Below the pieces are notes generated by a model that saw nothing but the letters and a program-made list of their open reading frames with translations, made no database searches and was not told the DNA's origin. DNA of 64,000 nt from Alnus glutinosa (lineage: Eukaryota > Streptophyta > Magnoliopsida > Fagales > Betulaceae): positions 13,470,761 to 13,534,760 of the forward strand of contig NC_084889.1 of the NCBI RefSeq assembly GCF_958979055.1. The letters run 5' to 3'. How positions within the stretch are numbered: the first letter of the stretch is position 1; each line of letters opens with the position of its first letter. Both the position numbers and the translations under genes were made by a program. Below, piece after piece: positions 1 through 12,657 of the stretch.

Positions 1-146
1 ATTTTGATGAGATTGTAATGGACGAAAACACATTAAATGCACAAATCAAATAAAAGCGACATTATGAAATGAAATCAAATGATAGAGACCTTATCATATC
101 TGGCATTAACTCCTTAGATAATTAAATAAATAAATAAAATAATTAC

Positions 147-673
147 CCAAGTCCTGGATCTGTAACTGTGTCAGTATGACAGCTGGTACATAAGCCTCTA
201 GTGGGTCAAGCTTTTTCCTGGTTATTGTATCATAAGAAGGATTAGTGATGAAGAAAAAAAGTTTCAAAGCACAAAAAGAAATAAGGCCTTTTTGTTTGAA
301 ATATTTATTGCCATGATTAAACTAAGAAAAAAATAATAATAATTGAAACCATGCCATAGACGTCACCTTTTCACATATTTATCGAAAATGCTGCCGGCGA
401 TGGCATCTGCCAGAGAAAAATACAACAAATATGGGATTTGCTTTTGTCGACAACCAAAGAGAGGGGGGTACATAAAAACTTACGGTTGGGGATAAAGAGG
501 AAGTGGGTCAGGACGAGGGAGACCAATCGCCTGCTCTCCCGCCATTTTGGGGGTGACAATGCGCACCTCGCGCGCGGTAGCTTCTTCCCGGCTCTAGCGG
601 TCAGAGAAGGAGGGCAGCTCAAGGAATTCAAGGGCTTGGTGCTAACGTACGCAGGGGTGCCGAGTGTAGCCAT
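147..673 (-). CDS. Probable thylakoid-lumen protein, 5' exons only (gene runs off left edge)
   Basis: Three exons can be joined on the minus strand: 673-484, 406-367 (only 40 nt) and 217-147. Each intron has GT/AG ends, the donor GTAAGT after 484 is strong, and the phases close (1 nt, then 2 nt carried over). The start MATLGTP sits in a good plant context (GGCATGGCT). The N-terminus reads as a bipartite plastid/thylakoid signal: a Ser/Arg-rich transit region, then a twin-arginine followed by a hydrophobic run (RRLVSLVLTHFLFIP) and an AIA cleavage site just after the first junction. The mature part begins GSIFDKYVKRKKLDPLEAYV and continues PAVILTQLQIQDLG. From memory this resembles lumen proteins of the TL16.5/MPH2 type, which help photosystem II under high light. 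The targeting signal is seen; the family name is recall and should be checked. The rest of the gene lies left of position 1. Confidence 0.75.
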
Positions 674-1362
674 GCCGATTGCCGACCCAACATCCGCTTT
701 TCCTTCTCGGCAAAGATAGACAGTCTGGTCTGGTCTGGTCTCACTTGGATTTCAGGAAAAACTCTCGGGTCTTATCTCTTTGTTCATCTCTCGCGCCTTT
801 CACGAAATATTTCTGTAAACTGACATATTTGCCCTCAAATTTGTCTTTTATTTTGAATGTATTTCCTTTTTTTATTTATTTTTTTTATTATTTATTTTTA
901 CGTATTTGGAGTTATTTTTGCAAATGCAAATCAGAATGTACCAACCTAAGGATGTACAATCGGTTGCGGTTGTAATTATTTTTTCATAATCGCAATTGCA
1001 ATCAAGATATCCCGTTTACCGATTGTAGTTATTACCAACTGGCAGTTAGCAGTTGTTGGCGATTATTAACGGTTAATAACCGCTCCACTTGTAAACCCCT
1101 TATGTACCACCCGTACACACACCAGTAGGCAAAGATATTAGTGTTTCTTGTTGTCAAATTCTAGACTTGGGCACTTTTTGTAATTGGGAAACGATTGGCT
1201 TCTATTTTTTGAGTATTTTTTGTTCATCTTTATATAAGAAATGGGCAAATCACATCATTAAATACTACAAAAATTTAATGATGAATTTACAAAAAGAGAT
1301 TGATATAAGATAGGCAAGAGATGAATGTATAACAACTCTCTTTATAATTAGAATATTGTTGT
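674..1362. other. Upstream region of the lumen-protein gene
   Basis: No gene seen. It holds the presumed promoter and 5' UTR of the minus-strand lumen-protein gene, then AT-rich DNA. Around 950-1105 there are repeated CGGTT/AACCG words on both strands, probably a worn inverted-repeat transposon, but I could not fix its ends. Confidence 0.5.
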
Positions 1363-1655
1363 TGTTAGAATATCTTAGAATATTTAGAATATATTATACT
1401 CTAATTAGGTTTATCCGTATTTTCCCTTTGTAAGAATATTTATATTTTCCTTATTCTATTTCTTCAGTAAATTTATTTCCTATCTTATTTAGTTTAGGAT
1501 TTCTTGTTCACTACTCATTGCATCTTTATAAATAGAGAATTATGTAATATTGTTTAATACAATGAATATACAAGATGTAGCCAATACCTTTAATTTTCTC
1601 TGTTTCCGCTCTTTTTTTCTCTTTCATATTTTATTATTTTATATTTTTTTCTACA
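1363..1655 (+). mobile_element. Probable solo LTR (copia-like)
   Basis: The stretch starts TGTTAGAATATC, holds a TATA box (TATAAATAGA near 1529) followed by an AATACAATGAATATAC word, and ends in CTACA. The words on either side (GTTGT and CTTGT) could be a worn 5-bp target duplication. No internal retroelement genes are attached, so a solo LTR left by LTR-LTR recombination is the best reading. The family is not certain. Confidence 0.45.
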
Positions 1656-2001
1656 CTTGTTGATGCAACATGTTTGACAGTCGACTGGTGCCAAAGTTCT
1701 TGCAAAATAGGAAAAAAAAAAATTATCAAAAATTGTCGATCTTCAGGAGATTGGAGGAATCTCCAATACTTGAGTTAGCAAAGTTTTTTTTAAGAGAAAA
1801 CAAATGCAAGCAGCAGGAAGAATGTATTATCCGATTGTTTTGAAATGCGTATCTCTTTTAAAGGGAGACTCTTTTTCTTCTATTTTTTTTTTTTTTTAAC
1901 TAATTAATAAGGTGAAAAGAGGCAATCAGTGTAATTACCTCATTGGCGCAATGACGGAGAAAGGGGGGCCGGTGGGAGCCATGGTCCCCCCTCAACTCTT
2001 A

Positions 2002-2579
2002 GGCCTCGTTTGGTTCGCGGAATGGTCATTCCATTAAGAAAATGAATAGGTGGGAATAAAAAGTGGTGGAATGGAATGACTATTCCTATTCTTTTGTTTG
2101 GTAATAAACTGGTGGATGGCCGGCCACCTACCGTTGAACCAGAGGTGCCCGCAGCCACCCTTGAACAGCCTCCGGGGGTGGCCTGTGCCACTCCCACTTG
2201 CTCTGGGGGTGGTCGCACCACCCCCAGAACGCCTCAGTGGTCCCCCCGAAGCATTCCAGGGGTGATGCGACCACCCCTAGCCCTCCCACAGTCGTTGGCC
2301 GACCACCCATAGATTTTCTTTTTTTTTCTTTTTTTTTTTATAAAAAAAGATTAAAAAGAAAATAAAAAATGAGTTTTTTTTCTTGAAAAATGTCTTTACT
2401 CCAAGGAATAGCTATTCCTCTCATTTTTTAGAGGAATAAGTATTCCTCTTCGTAAGGGAATAGCTATTCCAATGGGAATAGTTGTTCCATGGAATATACC
2501 CCTACCAAACTAAAGAATAGTTATTCTTATAGAATAGTCATTTCATTCCAGGGGCCTATTCCACGAACCAAACAAGGCC
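2002..2579. mobile_element. PIF/Harbinger-like MITE, TSD TTA
   Basis: Terminal inverted repeats GGCCTCGTTTGGTTCG (left) and the complement of GGCCTTGTTTGGTTCG (right) are flanked by TTA on both sides (1999-2001 and 2580-2582). The edges are rich in GGAATA/TATTCC words. The core near 2107-2312 is strikingly GC-rich for this region. It has no transposase, so it would move with enzymes supplied elsewhere. Two relatives lie at 34714-35366 and 49201-49807. Confidence 0.8.
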
Positions 2580-2582
2580 TTA

Positions 2583-2647
2583 AGAAAAAAATAATAATTA
2601 AGATAGAAAAAAAAAATTAAGGTTTTTTGCCTATTGGACTATAGCCA

Positions 2648-2688
<41 letters not shown>

Positions 2689-4535
2689 GCCCCTTGGCCC
2701 TTCCCTTTTATCATCACTTCAACTAATTTCATCTCATTTGGAACAATAGCTTTATTGTCAAAACTTTTTCCTTTAATATTTCACAGGTAGCAACGGACAT
2801 GTCTGAGAATGTAACAATGGAATGAACTTTACAAAGTTGTAAAGGCTTTGTTCAAAGTAAATGAAAATGGTTTAGTAAAGCAATTCATTGGAAGAAGACG
2901 TGTGGATTTAAGGAGTCAAATGCTTAACAAAGCTTGATTTCTTAAAGATGTGTGGCAAAAATAACATAAAATTGGCAAAAATAGCTAGATGGCATTAGAA
3001 AAATCTAGAAGATATGCGTTTCATTTGTTTTATGTTACGTTTAGTAGAACGTGTTTTGTGTAGAATATAGTGTGTTTTATATAATAGTTAGTGAGCTATT
3101 ATGTTAACGCGACTTTAATTGAACTGTTCTAACAAAAAGAGCAAGATAATGTTAACTTCAAAAGCCATGTCATTCAGGTAAAGCTTTGCAAAAAGGCCGA
3201 GAAATACACAATTCATCCAACTGAAATTTCTCAATTTTAGTACAGAAACTGTGACCTTTTTATTTTTCATTTTCTAAATCTTTGAGCAATGGTTTTCTTT
3301 ACTTCTTTTTTTTCTTTTTCTTTTTTTTTTTTTCCAAAAAACTCTTCACTTTTACTTATTGATTTTTAATTTGAAGGGAATAATAAAAATATCAAAACTA
3401 GGTTATGTTTAATTTACTTAAAAAAAAAAAAAAAATTATATATACTTTAACCCCTACTTAAGAAAAAAATTTATTTGGCCCCCCTCCCATTAAAATGTTT
3501 GGCTCCGTCCCTGCTTGGGCGTGACTGTCGATATTTCTATTCATAGTGAAATGTTTGGTTTGAGCTATAGTTACTGTCTTGAAAGTCGAGTCCATCACCA
3601 CAGCCCCACCAAAGTGCAAGTTGGTAAAACTTATTCTTAGCAACATTTGATTCATGGACTACTACCGTAAACGGGTTCGAGTCCGCGACTACTAAGAAGA
3701 AAGGAGGGGGGTTGAATATGATTCTTGAATGTTTATCATGTGGCGAACTTGTTGCCTAATAATTATTTTCCATTTGAGTGGACTAATGATTATTTATGTC
3801 TCCAAAGGGAAAGGAAAAATAATGTTTGATTTGTGTTCACGAAAGAACCAAGCTTATTTTATTGGTTTTAAGTGGTCAATTTTCATCTGGCCATGTTCAA
3901 GTGTAATGCAAGTCCCGTTTTGCACTAATACAATTGCTTTGCTTGTATCATATACTATAAGAAAAAGAAACCTCGTTTTAGTTTTGGGAATAATAAAAGC
4001 CTCGTGCTTCTTCTCTTAGCTGTTGAAGGGTATTGCAGTAGTTAGAAGGAGAAATGTTATTTAATATAAATAGCATGGCTTAAAAAATAGATATTTATTT
4101 TTTATTTTACAAGCCTTTGTTAATTTAACCGCTAATTTTTAGCGTTATGCTATCTCAATTGTATGGCATCATTATAACAGCCTATTAAATACAACTCATT
4201 CTTAAGATGGTTTAAAACAAATGATAAAAATTTATGAATAATTGTATCATTGGTCTTTGAGATTGGTTTAAATTACGAATCACTTCTTGTTGTACAAAAA
4301 ATTTATGAAAAATTCATGTGATAAACTATAATTACGAATCACTCCATGAACTCGTTTTCTATCTGCCAAATTAAAAGTTTCCTATAAACGTCAAACCCAT
4401 TTGGAATTTTGGAGAAAATTTGTGTCCTGAAAAGACATAGTAAGGGACGCCACCAGTTGAAGCAGACAGAAATACTACTAAAACGCAACCTCTGCTTCAT
4501 CTCCGATCTCTGTGGGTTCGTTAACAGCAGCGAGA
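2583..4535. other. AT-rich intergenic region
   Basis: No gene seen. It holds a run of about 40 A (from about 2650), other A/T runs, and a purine-rich stretch at 3700. Around 3480-3520 is a GGCTCCGTCCCTG word that often marks plant transposon ends. At 3610-3685 there is a weak RNA polymerase III-like pair: a degenerate A box (GTGCAAGTTGG) and a perfect B box (GGTTCGAGTCC), possibly a decayed tRNA-derived SINE. The last about 200 bases are the promoter and 5' UTR of the GPI-anchored protein gene. Confidence 0.5.
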
Positions 4536-4955
4536 ATGACAAAGACTCTGTGGCTTCTCTTGCTCTCCCTTCTCTTCGTCTCAGCTTCTGCAGCCGCTAA
4601 TCAGAGTAAGAAGTCTCTACATTGCCTCTTTATACATATGTATGTGCATCATGTTTTGAATTAGTGGGGATTTATCAGATGCGGCTGATCTGCTTGAAAA
4701 GTTTTGAGAAGTTTGTCTGAATGTGTGTCTCTGTGATATTTCCAGAAATGCCATTTCTTAATTAAACACCCCCGAGGTGTTTATTTATGGTAAGAATGAA
4801 CAATTATCAGATCTCTTGCTTAAGATAAGATTCATTAGTTAGTTGATGTCTCTGATGGGACATTTGTGGTAAGAATGCTGAATGTGCTCCTTCATTGTTT
4901 TGTTTGGTTCCTGAGAAATCGAGGTCAAGGAGAAGGAAAATAAATTACAGATTTT

Positions 4956-4998
<43 letters not shown>

Positions 4999-6748
4999 CT
5001 GTTATTCACAGACCGGACATATAAAAGCAGAAATAGAAACTTTTGTTTCTTTCTTTGCTTTTTCATTCGAACTCAATACAATTCTTCTGCTTGGTTTAAG
5101 ATCTAACTTTTGGGGACTACAACCACTGAAAATCTCTTTTCTCGATGATTTTTTTTTTTTTTTTTTGTTCTGTTTTTTTGGGAGTTGATGGGATGTGAAA
5201 ACACAATTAACCTTCAAAACTTCCTTGTCAATGTAGGATTTTTCGTCATTGTTGTTCTTTCTTCTTATATTAGCAAGCAAGAGGGATATTTCCTAGAACT
5301 TGGAACTTCGGGCAATCTCCAACACCAAACAATATAATTGGTTCCTAAGACCATAATAGCTCAAATGGGGCCAAAACAAAGTTAAGATTAGAATAGGGAT
5401 AGGAAAAAGGATGAAACAAACATCGGAAATAAAGCTGGATTTAGGACATTCTATTGGAGGATTAGCTAAATCCACTTTGCTTAAAGTTCTTGTATTTATT
5501 TTAACCTTCTTGGGACTTATATTTCATAGCACAGTACATATCATGACAAAATCTATATGATTCTGCATGGCTGACTAACAAAAGAAACCCTTTAATTCTG
5601 GGGGCGTTTTGATTGTCCCCAAATTCTACGAAATTCTATCTATCTACTATAAAGCCTTAATCCTCTATATGCGCCCGCGCACACACATATATACATCTAA
5701 AGACTTAGGAGTGTACCTGCCAGAAGACCCTTTTAGTGAAGCGAATATGTCGAAGGGTTGATTTTCTTTTTTATTTAAACAAGTTATCTCTTGTAGTTTG
5801 CTTCATAGATTGTTTTTAGTGCATTAGTTCCCTTTGTTTTTTTCTGTCTCACCCTCTCATTAGTTGCTTCCTTTTTTCTTTTTCTTTTTTCAATTCATTT
5901 GTGGTTTTTATTATACGTTGAAATTACATATATCAGTTCTTAGATATTTTCCTTCCTTTAACCATTTTGACTTACCCATCCGCTATATGCTCTAAAATAG
6001 TTCAAATATCGTTGCTGCAAACCTTTTTTTTTTTTTTTTTTTTTTTGTCTGTTTCTGTTTCGCAATTTAGTTTATTGGATTATGCATAGGCATTAATGCA
6101 ATTATATTCTCCCCATAAATGACATTATGAATTAAAATTGCTGTAAAAGGTACAAATAACCCTGCCGATGAGTTAGTGGCTGTACTTAATAATAACAGGA
6201 CTGCACACCAGTTGAAATCCCTTTATGACAACCCTGGCCTGGCCTGCATCGCTCTGCAGTACTTAAAAGCCTACCAAGGTGATTGTGGTGCAGTAGGAGG
6301 GCCTAATGCGAAAAAGCCTGCTGATGCTCAATTTGCTGATAGTTTTGGTCCCAGCTGTGGTGTTCTTGTCTCAACCCTGTCTCCTATTACTGGTCGTCTA
6401 CTTGGCTGCCAATCTCGTTATGTTAAAGCTTCTGAAGCATTTTCAGATATCCTAACGAAAAACAACAAGAGCTTAGAAATACTTTACAATAAGAATGACA
6501 CTGAAGTTGGAGCTGCTGTGAGTGGCACTGATGGTGGGTCTCCCTACTTCTGGTGTGTCTTGTTCAGCAGCGGCAACACGAACAGCAGTTTTGCTTTTGA
6601 GGGAGGTGTGGCTAAAGTAACAAGACCCGGGTGCTATAGCGGTGCTAATGACGATTGCAGTGGTGCTTATGGTTGGTCTCAAAACAGCCGGATATGGCCA
6701 TTTGCTGCCACAGCTTTGCTTGCAGTCGGATATGCTTTTGGATTATGA
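4536..6748 (+). CDS. Small GPI-anchored secreted protein (At5g19250/At3g06035-like)
   Basis: Exon 1 is 4536-4605 and exon 2 is 6150-6748; the junction codon AGT is split after its first base, and the intron has GT/AG ends. The product is 222 residues. Residues 1-20 are a signal peptide (Leu-rich core, ASA site). The mature part has seven cysteines by my count, including GDCGAVGGP, FGPSCGVL and RLLGCQSRY, plus several N-x-S/T sites. The C-terminus is a small-residue region followed by a hydrophobic tail (IWPFAATALLAVGYAFGL), as expected for GPI anchoring on the outer face of the plasma membrane. This matches the plant family annotated as uncharacterised GPI-anchored proteins At5g19230/At5g19250/At3g06035, whose function I do not know. 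The 1.5-kb intron carries long poly-T runs (4960-5000, 6026-6045). Confidence 0.88.
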
Positions 6749-7200
6749 TCAAATTTTTTTACCAGAATTTGAACTACTTATTACTTGATTTGGGGGCCCC
6801 TTTTGTTGTGTTTGTAATGAGAGGCTTGGCCTTTCTCATTCAATTTCTGTTTTGTATTTTCCATTCCTTGTTGATTGCAAGTGAAAGATCCATCCGATTC
6901 ATTTTCTTCACTTGTAACTTGTGTAAACGTCTCTATTACTTGAGCTTGCTGAGGGCAATTTTTTTCTACATGAAGTTTGTTGTCACTTTTAATAATAATA
7001 ATAAAAATATTAATATATTTTTAAAAATTAAAAACCTAAAAATTAAAAAATATAATTTTTTTTTTTTTTAAAAGAAAAAAAGTGGGTTTGGGAGGGGTGG
7101 CTGCAAGCCAATTCTTTTTTAATTTACTTTTATAGTAAATCCAAATTCTTTTTTAATCTACTTTTATAGTAAATTAAAAATTGGCTTAATTTACTATAAA
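6749..7200. other. 3' UTR and AT-rich spacer
   Basis: This is the downstream region of the GPI-anchored protein gene. After about 7000 it is low-complexity A/T. A word (TTCTTTTTTAATYTACTTTTATAGTAAAT) occurs twice at about 7112-7175, a short direct repeat. No gene is seen. Confidence 0.5.
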
Positions 7201-7209
7201 ATAAATAAC

Positions 7210-7952
7210 ACAAGGAAATACGGGTGGTTCGGTGTTAGACACCTCTGTACACCACTCTAAATAGCCCATATGACTACATTGTGTTTCATTAACTTATTTG
7301 TCTACGATACAGAAGTCCTATTTATAGGGTAGTGAGTAAGTACAAATATGATAATTAAATCTCCAAGAGGATTGTATTACAATACTCATAAGAATTTGAT
7401 TACAATCAACCCTTAAATAGAGAATATTTCGACATTGAATATAAAAATATAATACTGAATATAAAAATATATTACATATTATATTAATAGAATTAAAAAT
7501 TACAAATGAATCACAGGTCGTGTACTTACCTTGATTCATGGAATCCATAACTCTTGATGAAGAAATCTGCAGCGGAAAAACTTAAACAAAAGGAACAGAT
7601 GATCCTTCTAGAGAGAAAGAGAATTCTGTAAGCATGAATAAGAGATGGGGTCTCTCAGGCATATATATTAACTCTTTTCTCTAGAGACCAACCATTATAA
7701 CTTTTCATGAAAGGTCACTTCCCATCAAAGACATCCTTTCATTGATACCCTTTCAATGATACCATTTCAATTAAAACTCCCATTAAGACCCATTAAACTT
7801 TATATATCAAGATCTCTTTAGCCTAAGTCCAAGTGTATCATTGTCAAATGTGGTCCACATATGGCCTATTTAAATATTAGGCTCTAACATTCTCCCACTT
7901 GGACCATATTGACAAGTAAAAGAATGTTTTTTTTTTTTTTAAAAAAAAAATA

Positions 7953-7994
<42 letters not shown>

Positions 7995-10900
7995 CATAAA
8001 ACACTTGAACTTGGTAAATTTAAAATATAATAATTTGCGCGCATTTAACAAAAATATCCTGATATAATTCTGGGCCAAACTTTATATTTGATTACCTAAG
8101 AATGATAATATGAACCATGGCGGAGATCTACGTGTGAATGGCATAAACCCTTCCATGATCACAATATCACCAACTTTAATAATCAAATCTTTATGGGTTA
8201 AATCTTCTGCATGAATGGATTTCTCATAAAATCCACTCGTTGGTCAAAATTTCTGCTATAAAATAGATTATCATATCATCAAGATATAATAAGCAAAAAA
8301 ATAAATAAATGTGACATAACAACCATCAAAAGATGTCTCAAATTGTGCACAAATAGTACATCAACGAAAAGTATATCTTAATAGACCCATATGACCTACA
8401 CGATCTTTAAACAATCCCGGGGATAAAGCCTTAGTAAAAGGGTCGGCAACCATAAGCACAGTACTGATGTACTCAATTGAAACCTTATGCTCATCGCATT
8501 TCTCTTTTACAACAAGGTATTTTACTTCCATGTGCTTATTTCCATTAGATACCTTGCCATTATTTATTGAGAAAACTGCTGCTGCATTATCACAAAACAT
8601 TTTTATGGGCCTCGAAATACAGTCCACAACTTTTAGTCCCATAATAAAGTTTCTCAACCAAATTGCCTGAGTAACTGCCTCATAGCATGCCACTAATTCA
8701 GACTCCATAGTTGAAGCAGCTGTCAACTTCTGTTTCATACTTCTCCAAGAGATCACTCCACCAGCAAGTAGAGAAACATAACTTGATGTTGACTTTCTAC
8801 TATTTGGACATCCGGCAAAATCAGAATCTGTATATCCAACTATTTCTAAAAGGTCGGATCTGTTGTATGTAAGCATGTAATCTAGAGTTCCTTGAAGGTA
8901 CCTAAGCACCTTTTTCGCAGCTCTCCAATGATCCAAACCAAGGTCACTCTGAAATCTCCCCAATACTCCAACTACGTATGCTATATCTGGTCTGGTACAA
9001 ATTTTAGCATACATTAAAGTCCCAACCAATGAAGCATAAGGATATGCTTTCATTTGATTTCTTTCAAGCTCATTTTTCGGAGATTGGCATTTACTTAACT
9101 TATCACCCTTAGCAATAGGCGCAGGGCTAGATTTGGAGCTTTCCATACCATATCTTTCTAGCATTTTCATAATGTAAGCTCATTGAGATAGATAAAGTTT
9201 TCCTTTAAATCTATCTCTGTGAACCTCTATGCCGATAACATATGAGGCTTCACCCATATCCTTCATGTCAAAATAACTAGAAAGATAATTCTTAGTCTCT
9301 CTAAGCAATGCCAAATCACTAGTAGCAAGCAAGATATCATCTACATATAAGACCAAAAAAATGAATCGACTCCCACTGACTTTAAGGTATATACAATGAT
9401 CAACAACATTTTCTACGAAACCGTATGAAGAAATCATGTTGTTGAATTTAAGATACCATTGACATGAGGATTGCTTAAGTCCATATATAGACTTATTTAA
9501 CTTGCAAACTAGATGACTCTGATTTTTAGAAACAAAACATTCAGGTTGTTTCATATACACTTCCTCCTCTAAATTACCTTTGAGAAAAGTTGTTTTCACA
9601 TCCATTTGGTGAAGCTCTAAGTCAAAATGAGCCACCAAAGCCATAATTATCCTCAAGGAGTCCTTCTTTGATACAGGAGAGAATGTCTCATTATAATCAA
9701 TACCTTCTTTTTGAGTGAACCATTTGGCAACAAGTCTAGCCTTATGTCGTTCTACATTACCTTTGGAGTCTCTCTTGGTCTTAAAGACCCATTTACAACT
9801 GATAGCTGTAGCCCCATGAGGTAATTCGACTAAATTCCAAACATTATTTTTATCCATTGATTCAATCTTGTCCTTCATGACGTCATACCATTTTGAGGAA
9901 TTCATATTATTCATGGCTTGTGAGAAAGTGAATGGATCATCATACTCTCCAATGTCAAAATCAGACTCTTGAAGGTACACAATATAATCTGATGGAATTG
10001 ATGGTTTCCTAATCCTTGATGACCTCCTTAATGTTGCTTCTTGACCCACTGCGAGTGGAGGTTGAGCAACATTTTCACTAACAACTGGCTTAGTTACAGA
10101 TGGCATATTTATAGTAGGCTCATCCTCAATTAAATCATTATAAATGATAGGTGGAGGAATCATTGGCCACTCATCTGAACTTTGCACAGTAGATGGAGTT
10201 TGACTTTCCTCAAAAACAATATTCTGAGGCTTTGTACTCCCACTGATTTGGTCATTTTTAAGAAACTTGGCATTCCTTGTCTCAATAATCCTTAAGGAAT
10301 AATTAGAACAATAAAATCTGTATCCCTTAGACTTCTCTGGATACCCAATAAAATAACCACTTATGGTTCTTGGGTCTAACTTTTTCTCATGTGGGTTGTA
10401 CACCCTAGCCTCAGCCTGACAACCCCAAATGTGTAGATGCCCTAAACAAGGTTTTCTACCTGTCCATAACTCAAAAGGTGTTTTATGAACAGCTTTAGTA
10501 GGAACCCTATTTAAGATATACACGGCGGTTTTTAAGGCATCACCCCACAAAAGAAATTGGGAGAGTGGAGTAACTAATCATACTCCTAACCATGTCCATT
10601 AATGTTCGATTCCGTCTTTCAGCTACTCCATTTTGATCAGGAGTACCGGGCATAGTATATTGCGCTGCTATTCTATATTCTTGAAGGAATTGAGCAAATA
10701 GACCTAGGTGTTGTCCTAACTCAGTGTACCTACCATAATACTTACCACCTCTATCAGACCTCACGATTTTAATCCTTTTATTAAGTTGTAGCTCTACCTC
10801 TATCTTAAAAATCTTGAATGCATTTAATGCTTGAGCCTTATCAGATTGTAGGTAAATATAACTGTATCGTGAGTAATCATCTATGAAGGTGATGAAATAT

Positions 10901-11142
10901 TTATGGCCTGTAAAACATGGGAAAATGGCCCACAAATATCTGTATGTATGAGATCCAATACATATGAACTTTTTATGACACCTTTCTTAAACTTGTTAGT
11001 CTGTTTACCCTTAATACAGTCTATACACTTGGACCACATTTGACAAGAATTCTATAAGCATGAATAAGAGATGGGGTCTCCTTAAATGTTTCCTTGTCAA
11101 ATGTGGTCCACATATGGCCTATTTAAATATTAGGCTCTAACA
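7210..11142 (-). mobile_element. Broken Ty1/copia retrotransposon
   Basis: A minus-strand copia fossil. Related LTR sequence lies at both ends: about 7570-7889 on the left and about 11046-11142 on the right, sharing the terminal TGTTAGAGCCTAATATT word. A purine tract (CCAAGTGGGAGAA, minus strand) abuts the left LTR at 7890-7902. Recognisable parts are part of the integrase (DDE region, about 10540-11040), reverse transcriptase with YVDD (about 9180-10550) and RNase H (about 8361-9170). No gag or protease is seen and the right LTR is short, so it is clearly broken, with several breaks. The left outer edge is uncertain, somewhere in 7200-7570. It lies between host genes and is not inside one. 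Confidence 0.85.
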
Positions 11143-12657
11143 TATATTTCTCATATATTCTAACAAAAAGTAAAAGCATTTTATGCTCTTAAAATGTTTG
11201 AGAAAAATGCTTTAACTCAACCGTTTTAAATTAATTGAAAATATTACTTATTAAGCCTTTGACTGTCCTTCATTTTTTCTCCTTTACAAGTCATGAAGCA
11301 AGGGAAAGCTAAGATATATGAATGCATAGTTTTTAAGAAATAGATTGAAATGGAGGAGATCCTTTTCCAGTTTTTATGACATCTGTGAGTGATTTTATTT
11401 TTTTAAATACTGTTTTTTAAAAAATTCTATTCAGATTTTACTTAACTTTTTTTAATTTTGTCTCAAATTTTTTAAACTATTTAAATATAATTTTAGAAAA
11501 CAAATTTTCTCGCTCTTCCCAAAATTTTCAAAATATTGTACACCCAAACAAGTCATAAAGCCGAAAAATTTCAGATGTGTTGATAATTTATCATTCATGA
11601 TTTTAAATAAGTGTCTTGGGGCATGGGAAATACAATATAATACTCCGTTTTATTTTTAAAATATATTATGTTTTGACTTTACGTTTTCTGCAATTAGTTC
11701 TTCATCGTTTGCATTTAATGTAATTTTTTTTTAATTTTTTTGTTCTATTCTCATTGAATAAAGAAAATGTTACATAGGTCGAAAAAAAATAAGTTAATGA
11801 TCCTAAAAATGAAAATAGAGTGAGTTTTCCAACAACAGACCCAACACAAATTAAAACAGTGTAAAAATAATTACAAAAAGTAAGAAATAGGACAACAAGT
11901 AATCTGATCCTTTTAAAAAGCCGTACAATGAGGTTACAAAAGCAAAATGAGTATAAATTAAGGCGAATCTATATGAACCTCCAACTGAAAAAGAGATAGA
12001 AGTCGAAAATGCACTATCTTAGTCCAACGAAGGGACTGCAGGAAAGAGATGAACCAATACAAATTCAGTTACAAAAGTTTTCACAATAAAAACAAACAAG
12101 AACTGGGAGACAGCAATCCACAAAACAAAGAAACAGCTAAAAACAAAAGGAGCTGCAAAACACAAGGAAAACAAATACAGGGAAAATAATAATAATAATA
12201 ATAATAATAATAAGTAATAAAACTCATTGAGCAACAACTTGAATAAAGAACGAGACGGAGGAAGACTGGCATAGGAGCTATTGGCAGTAGCTCGAAAAAC
12301 ACACGGTCGCGCGTGTGATTCATGTTCCAACACGTATGGACCACGCGGTTGTGCATGGTGACTGGATCAAGACGGTGGCGGTATCAGCATAAAGCCGGGA
12401 GGCTAGTGAAGATAGTGGTGTGGCGCGTCGGAGCAAAGGATGGACAGAGGGTGAAAGTTTTGGCTTTGAAAGATTTGGATTTGAGAACTACTATAGATCC
12501 ATGAATGACACGTCTATTCGAGTTACGCCACGCCTTCCTGAGTCATGACACGTGTTCATTCAAGAAACTGCTCTCTTATCTCTGAAAAGATGCATACAAT
12601 TCTTTGATTCGCTTTCCCCACGAACAACAGAAAAAAAAAAAAAAAAAAAAAATTCAG
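11143..12657. other. Intergenic region without a gene
   Basis: AT-rich DNA. A trinucleotide run (AAT)n lies at 12186-12212. Leu/Tyr-rich open frames across that run look like artefacts of composition. At 12500-12560 there are two TGACACGT words (ACGT cores), a G-box-like sequence, but they are far from any start codon. Confidence 0.45.

Noticed and set aside
3610-3690. tRNA gene suspected from a perfect B box
   Set aside because: The A box is degenerate and the arms do not pair into a cloverleaf; at most a decayed SINE.
4895-5188. Open frame with a Phe run
   Set aside because: Made by a poly-T tract inside the intron of the GPI-anchored protein gene.
7112-7175. Short direct repeats considered as a CRISPR-like array
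   Set aside because: Only two copies of an AT-rich word in a plant genome; no spacer structure.
12019-12356. Leu/Tyr-rich open frames on the minus strand
   Set aside because: They run across an (AAT)n repeat; no domain, no splice partner, low-complexity composition.
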